DNA of 57,434 nt from Collinsella sp. (GCA_019425015.1 JAHYYJ010000004.1:1-57434); one strand, 5' to 3'. Shown: positions 23,502 to 34,112, numbered from the stretch's first letter. Made by a program: numbers and translations. The notes: generated by a model not told the origin, from the sequence alone.

Positions 23502-26216
23502 ATGGCAAAAGTCCGTGTGTCCACCCTGGCCAAAGAGTTCGGCATGACCTCCAAGGAACTGATGGGTCATCTCGCCGATATGAAGATTCCTGCTAAGTCC
23601 GCTTCCTCCACCCTGGAGGACGCCTACGTTGCCATGGTCCGCAAGCAGCTCGCCTCGGTGATCGAGGCCCGCGCCCAGGAAGTCGAGGCCGCCAAGCAGG
23701 CCGAGGAGGAGGCCGCCGCCGCCGAGGAGGCCGCTCGCGCCGCCGAGGCCGAGCGCGAGCGCATCGCCGCCGAGAAGGCACGCGAGGAGGAGCGCCGCCA
23801 GTTTGCCGCAGCCCAGGCTGCCGAGGAGGCTGCCCGCGCCGAGGCCGAGGCCAAGAAGAAGGCCGAGCAGGAGCGCCTTGCCCGCGAGAAGGAGGAGGCT
23901 GCCCGCGAGGCCCAGCGCCGCGCCGTTCCCGCTTCCGACTCCGGTTCGCGCTTCCGTTCGCTGCTCGACCAGATCGCTGCACAGGAGACCGTGCTCAAGG
24001 AGAAGAAGGACGCCGAGGACAAGGCCAAGGCCGAGCGCGCCGCCGAGCGCGGTAACCGTCGTGGCGGCAACAACGACCGCCGCGGTGGCCGTCGTAACGA
24101 TCGCAACGCCTCCGACAACAACTCCGAGCGCAACGCCTCCGAGAGCCGTCCGCATAGCCATCGCACCAACGCCAGCAACAATGTCGCTGCCGGCATGGAC
24201 TTCCCCAACCCCGACAAGCAGGGCAAGGGCAAAAAGCGCAAGGGCGGCCACAGCAACGAAGAGGACCACTACAGCCGCATGGCTCGCGAGGCCGAGGAGT
24301 ACAGCCGTGAGAAGGTGCTCGAGGAGGCTCGTGCCGCCGTCGAGGAGGCCTCTCGCGAGTCCACCGGCCGTCGTAAGAAGCGCAAGGAGAAGCGCGAGCG
24401 CGAGGCTGCAAAGGCTCAGGAGGAGCGCAAGATAGAGGAGGCATTGGCCCAGGGCGTGAACCCCGAGGAGCTCGATGCCATCAAGGTCTCGCAGGGCGTT
24501 ACCGTCCAGGAGCTCGCCGAGGCACTCGACGTTCCGGCCAACGACATCATCAAGCGCCTGTTCCTGCTGGGCACGCCGCTCACCATGACGCAGTCCATGT
24601 CCGACGACCTCGTCGAGCTCGTTGCCGACGACTTGGGTCGTCAGATCAAGATCATCACCCCCGAGGAGGAGAACACCTTCTCGTTCTACGACGATCCCGC
24701 CGACCTTAAGCCGCGCGCACCGGTCGTCACCGTCATGGGCCACGTCGACCACGGCAAGACGTCGCTGCTCGACGCCATCCGTCACACCGGCGTTGCTGCC
24801 GGCGAGGCGGGCGGCATTACGCAGGCCATCGGTGCTTCGCAGGTCATGATCAACGACCGCAAGATCACCTTCATCGATACCCCCGGTCACGCCACCTTTA
24901 CGGCTATGCGTGCCCGTGGCGCCAAGGTGACCGACATCGTCATTCTGATCGTGGCTGCCGACGACGGTGTCATGCCCCAGACGGTCGAGTCGATCAACCA
25001 CGCCAAGGCCGCCGGCGTACCCATCGTTGTCGCCGTCAACAAGATCGATAAGCCCGGCGCCAACCCCGACCGTGTGCGTCAGGAGCTCACCGAGTACGGC
25101 GTCATCCCCGAGGAGTGGGGCGGACAGAACATGTTCGTCAACATCTCGGCCAAGCAGAAGATCGGTATCGACGATCTGCTCGAGACCGTGCTGCTCCAGG
25201 CAGATGTGCTCGAGCTCAAGGCCAACCCGGACACCTTTGCCTCCGGCAACGTCCTCGAGGCCAAGCTCGACAAGGGCCGCGGCTCGGTCGCTACTGTGCT
25301 CGTGACCCGCGGTACTCTGCACGTGGGCGATACGCTTGTCGCCGGCCTCACCTACGGCCGCGTCCGCGCCATGCTCGACCCCAAGGGCCGCGCCGTCACC
25401 GAGGCCGGTCCCTCCGACGCCGTCGAGATCCTGGGCCTGCAGTCCGTGCCCAACGCCGGTGACGAGTTCCGTGTGTTCGAGGACGAGCGCGAGGCTCGCG
25501 CCCTTGCCGACGAGCGTTCGCTCAAGGCCCGTATCGAGGAGCAGAGCCGCGTCAAGCACGTCACGCTCGAGAACCTCTTCGAGACCATTGCCGACGCCGA
25601 GGTCAAGGAGCTCAACCTGATCATCAAGGCCGACGTCCAGGGTTCCATCGAGGCCCTTCAGGATTCGCTCGACAAGATGGATCAGTCCGAGGTTCGCATC
25701 AACACGATCCACTCCGCCGTTGGTGCCATCAACGAGACCGACGTCGTCCTGGCCGACGCCTCCAACGCCATCATCATCGGCTTTGGCGTCCGTCCCGACG
25801 GTAAGGCCCGCTCCGCCGCCGAGCGTGAGGGCGTCGAGATCCGTTGCTACGACGTCATCTACAAGTGCCTCGAGGAACTCGACGCTGCCCGTATCGGCAT
25901 GCTTAAGCCCACCGAGGTCGAGGTCTCCACGGGTACCGCGACCGTCCTGGACACCTTCAAGGTGCCCAAAGTCGGTATCGCCGCCGGTGTCCGCGTCGAA
26001 GAGGGCGAGATCGCCGCGACCGATTCCGTGCGTCTGGTGCGCGACGGCATCGTGGTCTTCAACGGCAAGATCGCCTCGATGCGTCACTACAAGGACGAGG
26101 CCAAGAGCCTCAAGAGCGGTTCCGAGGGCGGCATTGGCCTGGAGAACTTCCAGGACATCAAGCCCGGCGACCAGATCGAGGGTTACCGCATCGACCAGGT
26201 TGCCCGTACCGAGTAG
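23502..26216 (+). CDS. infB: translation initiation factor IF-2
   Basis: GTPase that places initiator tRNA on the 30S subunit. The 904 residues begin with an IF2-N helix (VSTLAKEFGMTSKELMGHL) and a long Ala/Glu/Arg-rich coiled region (about 65-320) with an Asn/Arg-rich patch. A second IF2-N motif follows (VTVQELAEALDVPANDIIKR). The G domain starts at G413 with GHVDHGKTS; DTPGH and NKIDKPG follow. Domains II, III and IV complete the protein. ATG 23502 follows GGTAGGTGA. The 92-base gap after nusA has no separate gene. Confidence 0.96.
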   Translation: MAKVRVSTLAKEFGMTSKELMGHLADMKIPAKSASSTLEDAYVAMVRKQLASVIEARAQEVEAAKQAEEEAAAAEEAARAAEAERERIAAEKAREEERRQFAAAQAAEEAARAEAEAKKKAEQERLAREKEEAAREAQRRAVPASDSGSRFRSLLDQIAAQETVLKEKKDAEDKAKAERAAERGNRRGGNNDRRGGRRNDRNASDNNSERNASESRPHSHRTNASNNVAAGMDFPNPDKQGKGKKRKGGHSNEEDHYSRMAREAEEYSREKVLEEARAAVEEASRESTGRRKKRKEKREREAAKAQEERKIEEALAQGVNPEELDAIKVSQGVTVQELAEALDVPANDIIKRLFLLGTPLTMTQSMSDDLVELVADDLGRQIKIITPEEENTFSFYDDPADLKPRAPVVTVMGHVDHGKTSLLDAIRHTGVAAGEAGGITQAIGASQVMINDRKITFIDTPGHATFTAMRARGAKVTDIVILIVAADDGVMPQTVESINHAKAAGVPIVVAVNKIDKPGANPDRVRQELTEYGVIPEEWGGQNMFVNISAKQKIGIDDLLETVLLQADVLELKANPDTFASGNVLEAKLDKGRGSVATVLVTRGTLHVGDTLVAGLTYGRVRAMLDPKGRAVTEAGPSDAVEILGLQSVPNAGDEFRVFEDEREARALADERSLKARIEEQSRVKHVTLENLFETIADAEVKELNLIIKADVQGSIEALQDSLDKMDQSEVRINTIHSAVGAINETDVVLADASNAIIIGFGVRPDGKARSAAEREGVEIRCYDVIYKCLEELDAARIGMLKPTEVEVSTGTATVLDTFKVPKVGIAAGVRVEEGEIAATDSVRLVRDGIVVFNGKIASMRHYKDEAKSLKSGSEGGIGLENFQDIKPGDQIEGYRIDQVARTE

Positions 26217-26227
26217 GGGGTAGCGCT

Positions 26228-26638
26228 ATGAAGCAAACGCAGGCAACCCGCCGTCTGGGCGAGCAGCTTCGCGAGAAGCTCGGTTATATCCTGCTCTTTG
26301 AGGTTTCCGATCCGCGTCTCGACCTGGTTACTTTGACCGCGGTCGAGGTCGCGGTGGACCGTTCGTTCGCGCGTGTGTTCGTGTCGTGCGATGCGAGCCG
26401 CTACGACGAGGTCATGGAGGCGCTCGCAAGCGCTAAGGGCCGTATTCGCAGCCTGTTGGCTCGCTCGCTCGATTGGCGTGTTACGCCCGAGCTCGATTTT
26501 CGCATCGATCGCTCGACCGATGAGGCCGAGCGCATCACGCGTGCGCTGGAAAACGTTCCCGCCACGCTTGCGATCGAAAAGGACGAGGACGGCTATCCGA
26601 TAGCGGATGCCGCCCAGGAGGCAGCTTTAGATGACTAA
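26228..26638 (+). CDS. rbfA: ribosome-binding factor A
   Basis: Small KH-fold protein (136 residues) needed for late 30S maturation, acting near the 5' helix of 16S rRNA. The N-terminal helix RRLGEQLREKLGYILLFEVSDPRLDLVT and the strand SFARVFVSC are typical, as is TPELDFRIDRSTDEAERI. It lies 11 bases after infB and overlaps the DHH phosphoesterase gene by eight bases, the usual operon order. Confidence 0.93.
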   Translation: MKQTQATRRLGEQLREKLGYILLFEVSDPRLDLVTLTAVEVAVDRSFARVFVSCDASRYDEVMEALASAKGRIRSLLARSLDWRVTPELDFRIDRSTDEAERITRALENVPATLAIEKDEDGYPIADAAQEAALDD

Positions 26639-27674
26639 TTCCGCCGACCTCGCCTCGTGCGAGTCTGCAGATATTCAGCGACGCATCCTCGAGCTCATCG
26701 AGGGTGCGTCCTCCATTGCGATTTCGGGACACACTTCTCCCGATGGCGACGCCCTGGGCTCCGTGTTGGGTCTGGGCCTCTCGCTTATGAAGTTTTTCCC
26801 TAACAAGGACATTGCCCTGCTGCTGGCAGACGATGATCCGGTTCCGCGCATCTACCGCTTTATGGAAGGCTCCGATCGCCTGGTACCGGCATCTGCGTAT
26901 GCCGGCAATCCTGACCTGTTCATCTCGGTGGACGTGCCGGTCGTCGAGCGTCTCAATAATTCCGCCGAGGTGCTTCGTCGCTCCAAGCATGTGGTGTGCT
27001 TCGATCACCATCCGGCGCGCGAGGAGTTTGCCGAGCTCAGCCTGAGGCGCGTCGAAGCTGCAGCCTGCGCCATGATCATCGACCGCTTCTTGGACAATTG
27101 CGGCATTGTCGCACGTGATGGCGTTGCGACCTGCCTGCTGTGTGGCTTGGTTACCGATACCGGCCGTTTTCAGTACCAAAACGCCGATGCAGCCGCGTTC
27201 CATGCAGCCTCGCGTCTGGTTGCCCACGGTGCCGATCCGGCGCGTGTGGCACTCGAGGTTTACCAGAGCATGCGCGTTGAGTTTTTGCACCTCAAGTCCA
27301 TCGTTATGGGCCGCATTAAGACAGTGGCCCACGGGCGCGTCGCGTATAGCTACGCGTACCAGAGTGACCTTGAGGCCTGCGGTGTCACCTCGGATGAGTG
27401 CGACGGTCTGGTTGACGTGGTGCGCTCGGTGATGGGCGTCGAGGTCTGTCTGTTCCTGAAGGGCATTGAGGGCGATACCAAGGTGCGCGGCAACCTGCGC
27501 TCCAAGGGCGACCTCAACGTGTCCGAGATCGCTGCTACCTTTGGCGGAGGCGGACATCCCGCTGCCGCCGGTTTCTCCAACAACGGAACGATTCTCGAGA
27601 CGCTTACCGTGGCACTTCCCATGCTGGCCGAGCTGGTGGGGGAGGATCCCGCTTCGGTGACCGTCGAGCTTTAA
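26631..27674 (+). CDS. nrnA: DHH/DHHA1 phosphoesterase, NrnA-like
   Basis: Predicted nanoRNase and pAp phosphatase that clears 2-5 nt RNAs; related enzymes also cleave cyclic dinucleotides. Metal-binding DHH motifs are present: SGHTSPDGDALGS, SVDVPVVER (first motif II Asp region), CFDHHP and LVTDTGRFQY. The DHHA1 domain ends with FGGGGHPAAAGF. At 347 residues it is full length. Overlap with rbfA and a 15-base gap to truB support co-expression with the ribosome and tRNA maturation genes. Exact substrate preference is not readable from the sequence. Confidence 0.88.
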   Translation: MTNSADLASCESADIQRRILELIEGASSIAISGHTSPDGDALGSVLGLGLSLMKFFPNKDIALLLADDDPVPRIYRFMEGSDRLVPASAYAGNPDLFISVDVPVVERLNNSAEVLRRSKHVVCFDHHPAREEFAELSLRRVEAAACAMIIDRFLDNCGIVARDGVATCLLCGLVTDTGRFQYQNADAAAFHAASRLVAHGADPARVALEVYQSMRVEFLHLKSIVMGRIKTVAHGRVAYSYAYQSDLEACGVTSDECDGLVDVVRSVMGVEVCLFLKGIEGDTKVRGNLRSKGDLNVSEIAATFGGGGHPAAAGFSNNGTILETLTVALPMLAELVGEDPASVTVEL

Positions 27675-27689
27675 CTTTTTGGATGGTAC

Positions 27690-28622
27690 ATGGCTCGTCG
27701 TACGCCTTCTCAACTGAATATGCTGCTCGCCGTCGATAAGCCGGTGGGCTGCACGTCCCACGATGTGGTTTCGAAATGCCGGCGCGCCCTCCATGAGCGG
27801 CGCGTCGGCCATGCCGGCACGCTCGACCCCATGGCATCGGGTGTCATGGTGGTGGGTGTGGGCCAGGCCACCCGTCTGCTGGGCATGCTAACCCTCGATA
27901 CCAAAAGCTATGTCGCCGACATTTCGTTTGGCGCCGAGACCAATACCGATGATGCGGAGGGCGAGGCGGTCCGCACGGTGGCTGTTGCCAACGAGCTCCG
28001 CGATCCTGCCTATGCCCGTGAGCGCTTGGCCGCTATGCTGGGTCCGCAGATGCAGGTGCCGCCCGCGTTTTCGGCTATCTCGGTCAATGGCGTTCGCGCC
28101 TACAAGTCTGCTCGCGAGGGCAATGCGGTGGACCTACCTCCGCGCCCCGTCGAGGTCTATGCCGCCGACCTGATCGCCGTGGGAGGCGAAGGTGATACGT
28201 GTGTGTGGACCGTGGCGTTCTCAGTGAGCAAGGGTACCTATATCCGTGCGCTCGCTCGCGATTTGGGCCGCGCCTGCGAGAGCGCCGCGCACATTTCCGC
28301 GCTGCGCCGCACGGCCTCCGGTGTTGTTTCCATTGGCGCTTGTCATACGGTCGAGGAGCTTTCTCCCGAGTCCGCGGCTGGCTTTGCCCTGGATCCCATT
28401 GCGGCCCTGGGCGCCACGCGTGTTGACTTGCCGGGCAATCTTGCCGACGACCTGCTCTGCGGCCGACGCATTCCCGTTGAGCGTGCGCTTGCCGATTTTG
28501 ATGCCTCGAAGGCGCCGTTTGCGTTGGTGCTCGATGGGGGACTCAAGGCGCTCGCCCGCATCGAGGGTGGCCGCTTTGTCATGGAGCATGTCTTTCCGCA
28601 GGCCATCGGCGGTGTTCGATGA
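27690..28622 (+). CDS. truB: tRNA pseudouridine-55 synthase
   Basis: Makes pseudouridine 55 in the T-loop of tRNAs. The catalytic Asp is in GHAGTLDPMASGV, preceded by the N-terminal VDKPVGCTSHDVV motif; the YVADISFGAETNTDD and KGTYIRALARDLG strands are typical. 310 residues, with a C-terminal PUA-like part. The stop overlaps the ribF start, so the two are translationally coupled. Confidence 0.94.
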   Translation: MARRTPSQLNMLLAVDKPVGCTSHDVVSKCRRALHERRVGHAGTLDPMASGVMVVGVGQATRLLGMLTLDTKSYVADISFGAETNTDDAEGEAVRTVAVANELRDPAYARERLAAMLGPQMQVPPAFSAISVNGVRAYKSAREGNAVDLPPRPVEVYAADLIAVGGEGDTCVWTVAFSVSKGTYIRALARDLGRACESAAHISALRRTASGVVSIGACHTVEELSPESAAGFALDPIAALGATRVDLPGNLADDLLCGRRIPVERALADFDASKAPFALVLDGGLKALARIEGGRFVMEHVFPQAIGGVR

Positions 28623-29626
28623 TGTTGTCCGCTCACGAGCTCGCGCGTATTTTTTTCGCGGGCGAGTCGGACGAGGCTCACATCGTTACTGCCGATGCGT
28701 TTGATAAGTGTGAGCACCTGGGTGCTGCCTCGATCGCCATTGGCGTGTTCGATGGCGTGCACCGTGGACACCAGGAGCTCATTGCGGCGCTTGTCCGTGA
28801 CGCCCGTGCCCATGGCTGTAAGGCGGTCGTGGTCACTTTCGATCCCGATCCGGACGTTGTGGTGAGTCCTTCGCCCGCTCAAAAATTGATGACGACGGCC
28901 GACCGTCTACATGCCTTGGCTCAGACCGGGGTCGATGCGGTGGTGGCCGTTCCCTTTACGCCTGAGGTTGCGGCACTCGACCATGTCGGTTTTCTCGCAC
29001 TGCTGTCACGCGTGGTCGACATTCGTTCGATTCGCGTTGGCAGCGACTTTAGGCTGGGTCGTGGCGGTGCTTCTGGTGTTGCCGAGATGTGCTCTTGGGG
29101 TTCCGAGCGCGGCGTTGACGTGTATGGTCACGACCTGCTTTGCGAGGGCGGTGAGGCCATTTGCGCCACCCGCATTCGTCATGAGCTGGGACAGGGCCAT
29201 GTGGAGCTTGCTGCTGAGTTGCTCGGCCGCCCGTATATGCTGCGTGGCGGTGTTATTCGTGGCCGTCACGAGGGTTCTGACATGGGCTTTCCCACGGCAA
29301 ACCTGCAGGTTCCCGACGGCATTCAGGTGCCTGCCGATGGTGTGTATGAGGGTCTGGTGCTCGTCGATGACATCGCGTGGCCCGCTGCCGTTAATGTCGG
29401 CCTGCCGCCGACGTATGCCGACGATGCCGCTTCATCGCATCTCGAGGCTAACTTAATTGGTTATACGGGCGACCTGTACGGCGCTTCTGTTTCGCTGGCG
29501 TTTACGCGCTGGCTGCGTCCCTCGCGTGTGTTCGATTCGCTGGATGAGTTGATTGCGACCGTCGAGGGTAATATCGAGGACATTCGTCACAACTTGGGTG
29601 AGCAGGGGGTGGGCATCCGTGATTAG
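28619..29626 (+). CDS. ribF: bifunctional riboflavin kinase / FAD synthetase
   Basis: Converts riboflavin to FMN and FMN to FAD. The N-terminal nucleotidyltransferase domain shows IGVFDGVHRGHQ (GxHxGH motif), FDPDP and VGSDFRLGRG. The C-terminal riboflavin kinase domain shows GRHEGSDMGFPTANL (GxxxGxPTAN), VPADGVYEG, AVNVG and the HLEANLIGYTGDLYG motif. At 335 residues it is full length. The frame overlaps dnaG by eight bases. Confidence 0.94.
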   Translation: MMLSAHELARIFFAGESDEAHIVTADAFDKCEHLGAASIAIGVFDGVHRGHQELIAALVRDARAHGCKAVVVTFDPDPDVVVSPSPAQKLMTTADRLHALAQTGVDAVVAVPFTPEVAALDHVGFLALLSRVVDIRSIRVGSDFRLGRGGASGVAEMCSWGSERGVDVYGHDLLCEGGEAICATRIRHELGQGHVELAAELLGRPYMLRGGVIRGRHEGSDMGFPTANLQVPDGIQVPADGVYEGLVLVDDIAWPAAVNVGLPPTYADDAASSHLEANLIGYTGDLYGASVSLAFTRWLRPSRVFDSLDELIATVEGNIEDIRHNLGEQGVGIRD

Positions 29627-31727
29627 CGATGAGGAAAAAGACCAGGTACGCGCTGCGTCCGACCTAGTTGCTATCGTGCAGGAAACGGTTGAGCTCAAGC
29701 CCCGCGGCCATGAGTTTTGGGGTTGCTGCCCCTTTCATGGCGAAAAGACGCCGTCCTTCCACATTATCCCTGCCACACAGGTGTGGCATTGCTTTGGCTG
29801 CGGCGAGGGTGGCGACGTCTTCACCTATATCATGAAGCGCGAGAACCTGAGCTTTCCCGAGTCAATCCGCTATTTGGCCGATCGTGCGGGTATTGAGCTG
29901 CATGACACCGGAGATCGTCGCGAGCGCGGTACCAAGCGTGCCCGCATCTACGATCTGTGTGCCGAGACCGCCCAGTTCTACCACACCATGCTTATGCGCG
30001 GTAAGGACGGCCGTCCACGCGAGTACTTTGCCAGCCGTGGTATGGGTGGCGACGTCTGCCGCCGCTACTGCCTGGGCTTTGCACCGGGCCGCAACGCGCT
30101 GGTGTCGCACCTGTCCCAGGCGGGTTTTACCCCGCAGGAGATGATCGACGCCAACGTTGCCGTGAGCCGCGGGCGCGGGCAGCTTGCCGACCGCTTCTAT
30201 GACCGCGTGATGTTTCCCATCTTTGACGAGCAGGGTCACAACATTGCCTTTGGCGGGCGCATCATGGGTGACGGCCAACCCAAGTACCTCAACACCGCCG
30301 AGACGAGCGTGTTCCATAAAAAGCGAAACCTCTATGGCTTTAACTGGGCCAAGGAGTTTATCGTCGCGCAGGATACGGCCATCGTGGTGGAGGGCTATAC
30401 CGATTGCATCGCCTGCTGGGAGGCGGGGATCAAAAACGTTGTCGCCACGCTGGGCACCGCGCTCACGGAGCATCACGTCAAGACGCTCACCCGCTTTGCC
30501 AAGCGTATCGTGTATATGTTCGATGGCGATGCCGCGGGCCAGAAGGCCGCCCGTCGCGCGATTCAATTTATCGAGCAGGATTCGATGGACCTGCGCTGCG
30601 TGGTGCTGCCCGACGGCAACGACCCCATGGAGTTCATCACAGCGCATGGTGGACAGGAGCTTCAGGCGCGCATCGACGCTGCCGAGCCGCTCATGGACTT
30701 TGTCTACCGTTCGCTGCAGGAGTCGAGTGACATCACCACGCCGGGCGGTCGTGCCAAGGCGCTGGAAGATGCGCTGACGCTTATCTATCCGCTGCGCGAT
30801 AGCTATATGATCGACACATACTTTATTCAGATTGCCGATCTGCTGGGTTTGGATCTGGAGACGGTTCGCGCGAGTTCGGGTCGCGTGTTTCGCGATGTCG
30901 CCAAGCGCGAAGATGCGGAACGACGTCGTGAGCAGAACTATGAACGCCAGCGGGCGCAAGCCGAGCGCTCTGGTAGCGCGGGCGGTCGGACGTCTGGTTC
31001 GCAGGGGGCATCTCGCGGTGCTTGGGCATCGGGCGCGACGCCGCCGGTGTCCGCGCCGGTCGAAGAAGAGCCGTATGACTACGTCCCGCTCGATGCCTAC
31101 GGTGCCGCGCCCGTGGAGGTCGTCGACGACCTGCCGCCGATCGATGTGCCTGATGGTATGGGTGCTGTGCCTGTGACTGATGGTTCGGGCGCTCCGGCTG
31201 CGGCGGCGCCGATGGTTCTTACTGATCTTGAGCGCAAGTCCTTGGCAGGGGAGCGCGAGCTGTTGACGATGCTTACGAGCTACCCCGACCTGTTCCGCAC
31301 GTATGCCGACCGCATCTGCTCTATCGAGTGGGTTGACCCACGTCACGAGTCCATCGCATGGGCCGTTCTGGCAACTCCGCCGGGAACCGATCCTGCAGCC
31401 TGCATGGATGCGGCGCGCTCGGTGTGTCCCGAGGCGGCAACGCTTGTGAGTGCCGGGCGCATCTCGGCGACGAGCAAGCACCCCACCGAGACGAACATCG
31501 TGTTTATGCTTGATACGCTCGAGCTCTACACCATCAAGCGCCGCATGCGTGCCGCACAGGCCAAGCTGCGCCAGGACCGTTCGCTCGATGATGAAGCCCG
31601 ACGCGCGCTGACCGTGCAGGCCGCGCAGGATTCGCAGCGTCAACGCGAGCTGCAAAAGTCGATCGGCGGCGTGGCGGACCCGTTCCGTTTGATCGGTCTG
31701 GAGGCCGCAGGCACCGAACAGGCCTAG
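29619..31727 (+). CDS. dnaG: DNA primase
   Basis: Makes RNA primers at the replication fork. The 702 residues start with a CHC2 zinc-binding domain (CCPFHGEKTPSF..WHCFGCGEGGD), then the catalytic core with TOPRIM motifs (VVEGYTDCIAC and YMFDGDAAGQKAA), and a C-terminal helicase-binding region after a Ser/Gly/Ala-rich linker (about 430-540). I chose GTG 29619, after AGCAGGGGGTG; a longer frame upstream lies inside ribF. A 110-base gap leads to rpoD, the conserved dnaG-rpoD order. Confidence 0.95.
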   Translation: MISDEEKDQVRAASDLVAIVQETVELKPRGHEFWGCCPFHGEKTPSFHIIPATQVWHCFGCGEGGDVFTYIMKRENLSFPESIRYLADRAGIELHDTGDRRERGTKRARIYDLCAETAQFYHTMLMRGKDGRPREYFASRGMGGDVCRRYCLGFAPGRNALVSHLSQAGFTPQEMIDANVAVSRGRGQLADRFYDRVMFPIFDEQGHNIAFGGRIMGDGQPKYLNTAETSVFHKKRNLYGFNWAKEFIVAQDTAIVVEGYTDCIACWEAGIKNVVATLGTALTEHHVKTLTRFAKRIVYMFDGDAAGQKAARRAIQFIEQDSMDLRCVVLPDGNDPMEFITAHGGQELQARIDAAEPLMDFVYRSLQESSDITTPGGRAKALEDALTLIYPLRDSYMIDTYFIQIADLLGLDLETVRASSGRVFRDVAKREDAERRREQNYERQRAQAERSGSAGGRTSGSQGASRGAWASGATPPVSAPVEEEPYDYVPLDAYGAAPVEVVDDLPPIDVPDGMGAVPVTDGSGAPAAAAPMVLTDLERKSLAGERELLTMLTSYPDLFRTYADRICSIEWVDPRHESIAWAVLATPPGTDPAACMDAARSVCPEAATLVSAGRISATSKHPTETNIVFMLDTLELYTIKRRMRAAQAKLRQDRSLDDEARRALTVQAAQDSQRQRELQKSIGGVADPFRLIGLEAAGTEQA

Positions 31728-31779
31728 ATGTTGTGGTCAACCAGCGTATTCTCGCCTATATCCAGTCCTCTTTTTGGGT

Positions 31780-31791
31780 ATAGACGTCTAT
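31780..31791. promoter_or_regulatory. palindrome in the rpoD upstream region
   Basis: Perfect 12-bp palindrome ATAGACGTCTAT, 46 bases before the rpoD start codon. An extended -10-like TGCTAAAGT (31797-31805) follows. It may be an operator of a separate rpoD promoter, since dnaG ends 52 bases upstream. Support is limited to the symmetry and position. Confidence 0.35.
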
Positions 31792-31837
31792 GTGTGTGCT
31801 AAAGTATTGAGTCCTGTGGACTATGAAGGGAGAATCT

Positions 31838-33187
<1,350 letters not shown>

Positions 33188-33202
33188 CCTCGCAAGCAAG
33201 AG

Positions 33203-33235
33203 GCGCCCTCAAGCACATCCGCTTGGGGGCGCTTT
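33203..33235 (+). terminator. intrinsic terminator after rpoD
   Basis: A 12-bp stem (GCGCCCTCAAGC with GCTTGGGGGCGC, one G-U pair), six-base loop, followed by TTTC. It ends a few bases before the 28-bp palindrome. Confidence 0.75.
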
Positions 33236-33239
33236 CATG

Positions 33240-33267
33240 TAGTCATTGGGGACGTCCCCAATGACTA
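33240..33267. repeat. 28-bp perfect palindrome
   Basis: A gap-free perfect palindrome centred on GGGGACGTCCCC with outer arms TAGTCATT / AATGACTA. It lies between the rpoD terminator and the tRNA promoter. It has no loop, so it is more likely a protein-binding or mobile repeat than a terminator. Confidence 0.75.
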
Positions 33268-33293
33268 GGTCGGAAAAATTCTCAAAAAAGTTC

Positions 33294-33321
33294 TTGCCCT
33301 AAGCTGATTCGTCCGTATAAT
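33294..33321 (+). promoter_or_regulatory. tRNA-Asn promoter
   Basis: TTGCCC (33294-33299) and a consensus TATAAT (33316-33321) with a 16-base spacer, 30 bases before the first tRNA. Confidence 0.7.
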
Positions 33322-33351
33322 AAACTTCGTTGCTTGAGAGCACGCACCTAT

Positions 33352-33426
33352 TCCTCGGTAGCTCAATGGTAGAGCACGCGGCTGTTAACCGCGCTGTTGT
33401 AGGTTCGAGTCCTACCCGGGGAGCCA
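33352..33426 (+). tRNA. tRNA-Asn (GTT), copy 1
   Basis: Full cloverleaf: acceptor stem TCCTCGG with CCGGGGA (one G-U pair), D arm GCTC/GAGC, anticodon arm CGCGG-CTGTTAA-CCGCG with anticodon GTT, T arm GTAGG-TTCGAGT-CCTAC, discriminator G, and encoded CCA. 75 bases with CCA. Confidence 0.96.
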
Positions 33427-33434
33427 GATTTTTC

Positions 33435-33455
33435 AGCCCATTCCGTTGGGCTTTT
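33435..33455 (+). terminator. hairpin between the two tRNA genes
   Basis: Stem AGCCCA / TGGGCT, six-base loop, then TTTT. It may partly end transcription after copy 1 or serve as a processing signal. Confidence 0.55.
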
Positions 33456-33459
33456 AAAT

Positions 33460-33534
33460 TCCTCGGTAGCTCAATGGTAGAGCACGCGGCTGTTAACCGC
33501 GTTGTTGTAGGTTCGAGTCCTACCCGGGGAGCCA
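33460..33534 (+). tRNA. tRNA-Asn (GTT), copy 2
   Basis: Same cloverleaf and anticodon GTT as copy 1, with encoded CCA; the two differ by one base in the variable loop (TTGTT against CTGTT). The tandem copies are 33 bases apart. Confidence 0.96.
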
Positions 33535-33540
33535 GGTTGT

Positions 33541-33570
33541 AAAACCCGTCGCTTATGCGGCGGGTTTTTT
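33541..33570 (+). terminator. intrinsic terminator after the tRNA pair
   Basis: Stem AAAACCCGTCGC with GCGGCGGGTTTT (one G-U pair), loop TTAT, then a T run. Confidence 0.88.
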
Positions 33571-33728
33571 CATGCCGCGATCTCCTAGCGCGAACGTTGC
33601 CATATCAACATTTCGTGTCGAGGATGTAATCCCGCGGCCCACCACCTCAACACGGCGCGGTCGTTGTAGAATATTGCAATGATTGCTCCCACGAGATGGT
33701 GCCGCGAGCACCAGATAAGGAGATTCTT

Positions 33729-34085
33729 GTGTCTGAGACCATTAACGGCAGCCTGAGCGTCTCGAACGACGTTATTGCCGATATTGCCGGTTATGCCGCG
33801 ATGACGTGCTACGGCGTCGTCGGTATGGCCGAACAGCTCCAGGGCGCCGAGAGCGTGCGCCTGCTTGCCGGTCAGCGCCTCCGCAAGGGCGTGCTTGTCT
33901 CCGCCGACGAGAACGGCCTTACGGTCGATCTTCACGTCGTGCTCGAGAGCGGCGTCAACATGAAGTCCGTCTGCCACAATCTTTCGAGCTCCGTTGCCTT
34001 CACCCTGCAGGAGATCGCCCAGATCGATCCCGCCAGCCTTAAGATCGGCATCCACATCGACGCGCTCAAGAGCCGTCTGAACTAG
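33729..34085 (+). CDS. Asp23/Gls24 family envelope stress protein
   Basis: A 118-residue DUF322 (Asp23/Gls24) protein. Features are the N-terminal GSLSVSNDVIADIAGYAAMTCYG and the strand-helix with GLTVDLHVVLESGVNMK. Family members sit at the membrane and are linked to envelope stress. The start is GTG 33729, six bases after AAGGAG. The pair with a FakA-like gene 27 bases downstream is a standard arrangement, suggesting co-regulation with fatty acid activation. Confidence 0.85.
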   Translation: MSETINGSLSVSNDVIADIAGYAAMTCYGVVGMAEQLQGAESVRLLAGQRLRKGVLVSADENGLTVDLHVVLESGVNMKSVCHNLSSSVAFTLQEIAQIDPASLKIGIHIDALKSRLN

Positions 34086-34112
34086 CATCCGAAAACGGAG
34101 ATTCAAATACCC

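Noticed and set aside
18748..26087. Very long - strand open frames opposite leuS and infB
   Set aside because: Leu/Gly/Val-rich shadows of real genes with strong motifs on the + strand.
33330..33542. 70-residue + strand frame across the tRNA pair
   Set aside because: It translates the two tRNA genes; the repeated peptide simply mirrors the tRNA duplication.
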